Source: CADCTM01 sp049671305 (GTDB taxonomy: Bacteria > Cyanobacteriota > Cyanobacteriia > Cyanobacteriales > Coleofasciculaceae). Taken from it: a stretch of 64,000 nt of DNA. This document shows, piece after piece, positions 63,495 through 64,000 of the stretch (the stretch's first letter is position 1; the number at the start of each line of letters is the position of its first letter). The notes beneath the pieces are model-generated. The model ran no database searches. It worked only from the letters and a program-made list of their open reading frames with translations, and was not told where the DNA came from. Location of the stretch: assembly GCA_049671305.1 (NCBI GenBank), contig JBATUR010000035.1:1-64000 (forward strand). Direction: 5' to 3'. The position numbers and the translations under genes are program-made.

Positions 63495-64000
63495 TTAACC
63501 TTTAATCATGCCTTCCTCTCCTGGCTCAATTATTCTTTGGAACAAATAACCCGTACCTCTTGCCGTTAAAATCAGCTCAGGATTGCTCGGATCATCTTCT
63601 AACTTGGCTCGTAGTCGTGAAATATGGACATCCACCACACGAGTATCAACATGACGCTCTGGCGTATAACCCCAAACTTCCTGTAAAATCTCCGAGCGCG
63701 AAAACGGTTCTCCAGAACGACTTACTAATAATTCTAAAAGACTAAACTCCATCCCAGTCAGACGTATTCGCTCATCTCCCTTATAAACTTGCCGCTTATT
63801 GGTATCGATTTTGATACTAGCAACATGAATCACACCAGAGCTAGGAATACCAGAACCGCCGACCTTATCAACCCTGCGTAATACAGAACGAATCCGGGCT
63901 TCCAACTCCTTGGGAGAGAAGGGTTTCACCACATAATCATCTGCACCCAACTCCAAACCTGTAATACGGTCGGCAACATCGCCCAAAGCCGTTAGCATGA
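63495..64000 (-). CDS. rpaB: Response regulator RpaB, C-terminal part (5' end beyond window)
   Basis: About 168 codons visible; the frame is open to the window edge, so the phosphorylation site is off-screen. The end of the receiver (MLTALGDVADRITGLELGADDYVVKPFSPKELEARIRSVL in separate conserved blocks) and the OmpR-type winged helix (TGMEFSLLELLVSRSGEPFSR, HVDTRVVDVHISRLRAKLE, RGTGYLF) match RpaB. RpaB controls high-light-responsive genes and binds HLR1 sites; its sensor is Hik33/NblS. The ATG at 63998 is internal, not the start. Confidence 0.95.
   Translation of the reverse strand, partial: MLTALGDVADRITGLELGADDYVVKPFSPKELEARIRSVLRRVDKVGGSGIPSSGVIHVASIKIDTNKRQVYKGDERIRLTGMEFSLLELLVSRSGEPFSRSEILQEVWGYTPERHVDTRVVDVHISRLRAKLEDDPSNPELILTARGTGYLFQRIIEPGEEGMIKG

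Noticed and set aside
1..64000. CRISPR arrays, tRNA or rRNA genes
   Set aside because: No regularly spaced repeats, tRNA-like cloverleaf segments or rRNA sequence were recognised while reading; a dedicated scan could still find a tRNA.

Overview
The window looks like the chromosome of a cyanobacterium of about 43-45% GC by eye. The evidence is a very high density of the octamer GCGATCGC (HIP1), lineage-typical genes (RpaB, a CcaA-type beta-carbonic anhydrase, cyAbrB, KGK-family protein, a CCB2/CCB4-like cytochrome b6f cofactor-assembly factor, type 2 IPP isomerase) and many small dispersed palindromic repeats. I cannot name the genus. No rRNA, tRNA, CRISPR array or replication origin was seen.

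Layout. 1-18.6 kb is a signalling block: a Cache-HAMP-histidine kinase-receiver-PP2C hybrid cut by the left edge, a PLP decarboxylase, SbcC, then three histidine kinases with nearly the same kinase core but different sensors (PAS-PAS-GAF-GAF, PilJ-like, and a cytoplasmic UrtA-like urea/amide-binding module plus GAF), followed by a beta-carbonic anhydrase. 18.7-20.8 kb carries succinate dehydrogenase SdhA and a small membrane protein.

21.1-27.5 kb is an accessory defence/addiction island: VapBC; a Type IIG/ISP-like restriction-modification gene split into a nuclease-methylase half and a target-recognition half with a complete hicBA toxin-antitoxin pair lodged exactly between them, all four ORFs apparently translationally coupled; a leader hairpin with a small conserved ORF; a RelE-type pair; and a Uma2 nuclease-fold protein. 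The hicBA-in-R-M arrangement is the best candidate here for an undescribed system.

27.5-36.2 kb is mostly housekeeping (CysS, CobW-type GTPase with a His-rich loop, Dtd, WD40 protein, Ca2+/H+ exchanger, GH57). 36.2-42 kb is rich in repeats: a 131-bp tandem duplication that includes the 3' end of the GH57 gene, and at least four copies of a two-hairpin REP-like element around a solitary Y1 (RAYT/IS200-type) transposase, next to a dynamin-like GTPase and a PPC-domain protein.

42-64 kb carries IlvE, a heptose-7-phosphate-kinase-like PfkB protein, a TonB-like protein, a lipase, a cation/proton antiporter, a PMT-type glycosyltransferase, cyAbrB, an Rrf2 regulator, CobD, a twice-frameshifted GNAT pseudogene, PyrR, Fni, SppA, the GDYXXLXY/DUF2157 pair, a RelE-like bicistron, DUF456, a CCB-type protein and RpaB, which is cut by the right edge.
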